Positions 61,380 through 64,000 of a DNA stretch of 64,000 nucleotides are shown here, one piece after another. The DNA is taken from assembly GCA_026419785.1 (NCBI GenBank), contig JAODTK010005565.1, positions 1-64,000 of the forward strand. Reading direction: 5' to 3'. The stretch is from Sclerodactyla briareus (Eukaryota > Echinodermata > Holothuroidea > Dendrochirotida > Sclerodactylidae). The first letter of the stretch is position 1; every line of letters starts with the position of its first letter. The notes beneath the pieces were generated by a model that did not search any database, was not told where the DNA came from, and was given only the letters and a program-made list of their open reading frames with translations. The position numbers and the translations under genes are program-made.

Positions 61380-63760
61380 AGCGAGGAAGCAGCCACAGAT
61401 ATCACGCCCGGAGGATCCTGGCGGTGCTGAGGTGCCGATAGGGGGATTAAAAAAACGGTCTGGATATCAAAGCGACAGATCTCTGAATAAAACTGATGAG
61501 CAAGCGGGGTTCGAGTAACCCGGCCGGAGGTAGAGGGGTCTCAGTACAAGCGTTATGCGAAACGTTACAACTCCTTCCTGCCTTCCAAGTCCAGGGAATG
61601 ATGCCGTACGATTTGGAGGAAAGAACCCGTTCGACAGGAATACTCGGTTAGTGTGATGGGGGGGTGAAGACCTCGAAGACGTTACCTCAGAGACAGGGAA
61701 CAACAGTAAACTGGATGCGCCGGTCTACAGTCTAATCGCTGACCTTAATGCAGCCACCACAGTAAGTGACACCTACAACATGGTTGGCAAATTTGTTGGA
61801 AGACCTTTGCAGCCAGGGTCTTCCCGACGACGGTTCAGTGGGTGACAGAAGATGTCCAAATAAGGACCAGCAAATGCTGCAGCCTACGACTGTTAACCAG
61901 GTCTTAGGCATAGTCTGAAGGACACCAGAAAGAGGGATGTCAAACTTAAAAGAATCCAGTTGGGCAATGTTACAGCTATCAGAGTAATCGGCACCTTATC
62001 CAATGACATTATGGTGGCTCCAAAAATAGCTTTGGAGAAGGATCCATCCTCCCTCTACTTTTGGATGCGATGGCCCTGCTGCGTAAGGTGATGGAAGCCT
62101 CAACTTGTTTCGGCGCAACCTCATTAAACCCGGACTAAATGTCGAATTTCACGGGTTGTGCCTCGACCACGTCCCTGTTTGTGGATAATGTAACTCAGAA
62201 ATTAACGTAAAAGCGGATGCTAACAGAGTCGGCAGACGTTGTTTGAGGCCAGACCAGACCCCCAAATCTCAAGGAAAATGGAAGATGGCAGCTCCCAGCG
62301 TGGCGGATGCCGCGGGTAAGGCAACGGTTTCCATCCTCACTCAAACCGTTCTTTTTAGGGAGCCAGGGGCTGGTAGTAGAGCTGGCCCAGCACCACGAGG
62401 AGGCATGAACTGACGAACCGTTTTAGAGGGCAGGTGAGTTTGTCATATGTCTCCCTATTCACTTTCCATGGTTTTTCTGAAGCCATGGGGGTCGAATAAA
62501 GTATTTTTACAACAACTCGAGGAAATTTACATTAGGCAAATTCATTCTGGACATTGTTTCCGGATACAAGGCTGAGTTCGAATCCAGTCCTCGCTACAAA
62601 CGGTCCATTAACTGAGATGATATTTTTCAACGCCAATGAACGGAGCCTAATAAAGGAGGAGATGGACAAACCTCTCAATAGGTCTGTTCTTGAGCCAGCC
62701 TTACGCCCAGTGAGGAAGTTCTTGTCCCCAATTTTTTTCTCAGGTCAAACAAGGATGGGTCATATCGGATATTCTTGCATTTGGAAGATTCCGATGCTTT
62801 TGTGCAGTATAACCATTCTTAAATGGATACATCAGCCGCCTCAAACTTTGTGAATGGTAAGGATTGTTACGCCCTCATACGTAAAGATGTGTACTTCCTC
62901 CAGGAAATACCTGAAGTTTGAATGGAGTAGGGTAAGGTTGTAGCAATATACTGCCGCCACTATACGTCTTTCATCACTCCCTTCAGATTTTTACAGAAAT
63001 TGCAAAGTCATATTATTTCAAGCTTACCCTCTCAAGGGGACATGCAAGCGTGGAGTACGTTTGATTACTTTTTGTTTTTCTCACCACAGCTTATCAGGTG
63101 TTTGGAGACCGTCCGAAGGCTGATTGCCTTTCCAGGAGATTGGGTTTTTCATCACACCCGAAGACAAGTCTATCTTTACCCCGACTCGGGTACTAGTTTT
63201 CTGGTTTTTCAGCTTGACTCCGGGAACATGACTGTCCTCCTACCATAGAAAAAGTTAAGGGCGACAGCCAAGTTATTTAGGGGTCATGGAAAGATTACGG
63301 TGCGTGAGTTGGAACGATAATTGGTATCCTTGTATCCTTACTGCCAGGGGTACAATTTGACAGACTGTCCTAACCACCAATTGGAAGTGGAAAGAATGAA
63401 CATTCATTAAAACGTGGTTTCGGATTTCGAAACCACTCTACGAACAATCTCGCAAGCAGCAATGAAAGAAATTAATTGGTGTTGTCAAATCTAGCTACAG
63501 CATACATGCAAATCGGTGAATCCGATCGCAGTGTTATTCTATATACCGATGCCTCAAAATCTGGTTGGGCGCCCAATGTGCAATTACTTCAATTGTGGCT
63601 GCAGGACGATGGTCCGTTGGAGGAAAAGGTCCGTCATATGATGTTTTGGAACTCCCACAGTGTTGTAGTCGAAGGCCGCTGCAATCGGCCAAGGCCGAGG
63701 CCGCACCCTCGAGGCCGAGGCCACACCTCGAGGCCGAGGCCGGGCAATAATATTATAGCA
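61380..63760 (+). mobile_element. Decayed DIRS-like retrotransposon (gag-like, RT, RNase H)
   Basis: DIRS elements use a tyrosine recombinase rather than an integrase. Plus-strand fragments in shifting frames give their order. A gag-like part has LDAPVYSLIADLNAAT (about 61714) and LKRIQLGNVTAIRV (about 61943), with further fragments to about 62185. The reverse transcriptase has KFLSPIFF (62718-62741), LKFEWSRVRL then QYTAATIRLSSLP (62905-62982), a decayed catalytic box near 63056-63080, and FLVFQLDSGNMTVLLP (about 63199-63246). RNase H has VILYTDASKSGW (63529-63566). Matching these blocks to DIRS rests on recalled family wording. The active-site YxDD is destroyed and multiple stops are present, so it is inactive. 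No tyrosine recombinase was seen before the window end; a GAGGCC repeat interrupts RNase H. Confidence 0.75.
63680..63745 (+). repeat. GAGGCC/GGCCGAGGCC tandem repeat within the RNase H remnant
   Basis: The sequence repeats CGAGGCCGAGGCC several times directly after the DVLEL-like RNase H segment. It marks where recognisable RNase H coding ends. Confidence 0.75.
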
Positions 63761-64000
63761 AGAAATGTTAAATTACCAGTGCTTAAAAACCATGGAAAAA
63801 AAATTTTTGTTTGTCTCCTCATGGCTACATCTGGATCATAATATTAATTATGGCGACAAAGTTGAAAGTCCCAAAATTGAGAATTGAACAAACACAAATT
63901 GTTATGCAACATCTTTTATTCTTGAAGTCAGTACTGAATGAATGCAGTTGTAAAAATGTTAATGCTTGTGACATTTGCTATAAAGGTTTAACTCCTCATC
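63761..64000. other. Gene-free end of window
   Basis: A/T-rich DNA without recognised motifs. The remaining part of the DIRS element, if present, is not visible here. Confidence 0.4.

Overview
The window is animal nuclear DNA, not microbial. Long stretches lack open frames, the only recognisable host gene is split by introns, and most recognisable content is decayed transposable elements, SINE-like copies, satellites and microsatellites. Three things together suggest a marine invertebrate: a fibrinogen-related-domain (FReD) gene, a DIRS-type retrotransposon with CR1/L2-like and Ty3/Gypsy-like relics, and dispersed repeats full of AGGTCA words and TAATTTGCATAA words. My guess is a deuterostome such as an echinoderm, hemichordate or cephalochordate, but I cannot name the species from sequence alone.

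Layout. 1-3373: microsatellite, then a 2.5 kb inverted-repeat element with G/C-rich ends and hairpin termini. 3374-26462: mostly anonymous repeat-derived DNA with MITE-like inverted repeats (6788, 9289), duplicated segments (10585, 13256, 22330), a tRNA-like SINE relic (about 14.5 kb), an AGGTCA-rich repeat (6130, 17215) and a 190-210 bp tandem array (18.5 kb). 26463-27355: AT microsatellite and a 25-bp minisatellite. 28008-28406: a tRNA-derived SINE on the minus strand. 28852-33850: a 0.35-0.4 kb repeat pair, plus a 160-177 bp satellite interrupted by a clean hAT-like MITE with an 8-bp target-site duplication. 38090-45900: the TTCATAAT tandem array, a 302-base poly(G) run, a decayed CR1/L2-like LINE (minus strand) and a second large block of AGGTCA repeats. 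48324-50750: a three-exon fibrinogen-related gene on the minus strand, with several single-base frame breaks. 54405-57960: a duplicated repeat flanking a decayed Ty3/Gypsy integrase (minus strand). 58850-60212: a relative of the first inverted-repeat element, sharing its hairpin end. 60830-63760: a decayed DIRS-like element (plus strand) with gag-like, RT and RNase H remnants.

How the parts relate. The SINE and the LINE share a 3' tail, which suggests that this LINE lineage moved the SINE. The large inverted repeat, the 21.5-24 kb region and other loci share the same repeat vocabulary. The FReD gene is the only host gene I can support. It encodes a secreted-lectin-type recognition domain, but its frame breaks mean it is either a pseudogene or carries uncorrected assembly indels. 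No operon, CRISPR array, complete tRNA or rRNA gene was seen. Most long open frames are chance or repeat artefacts.
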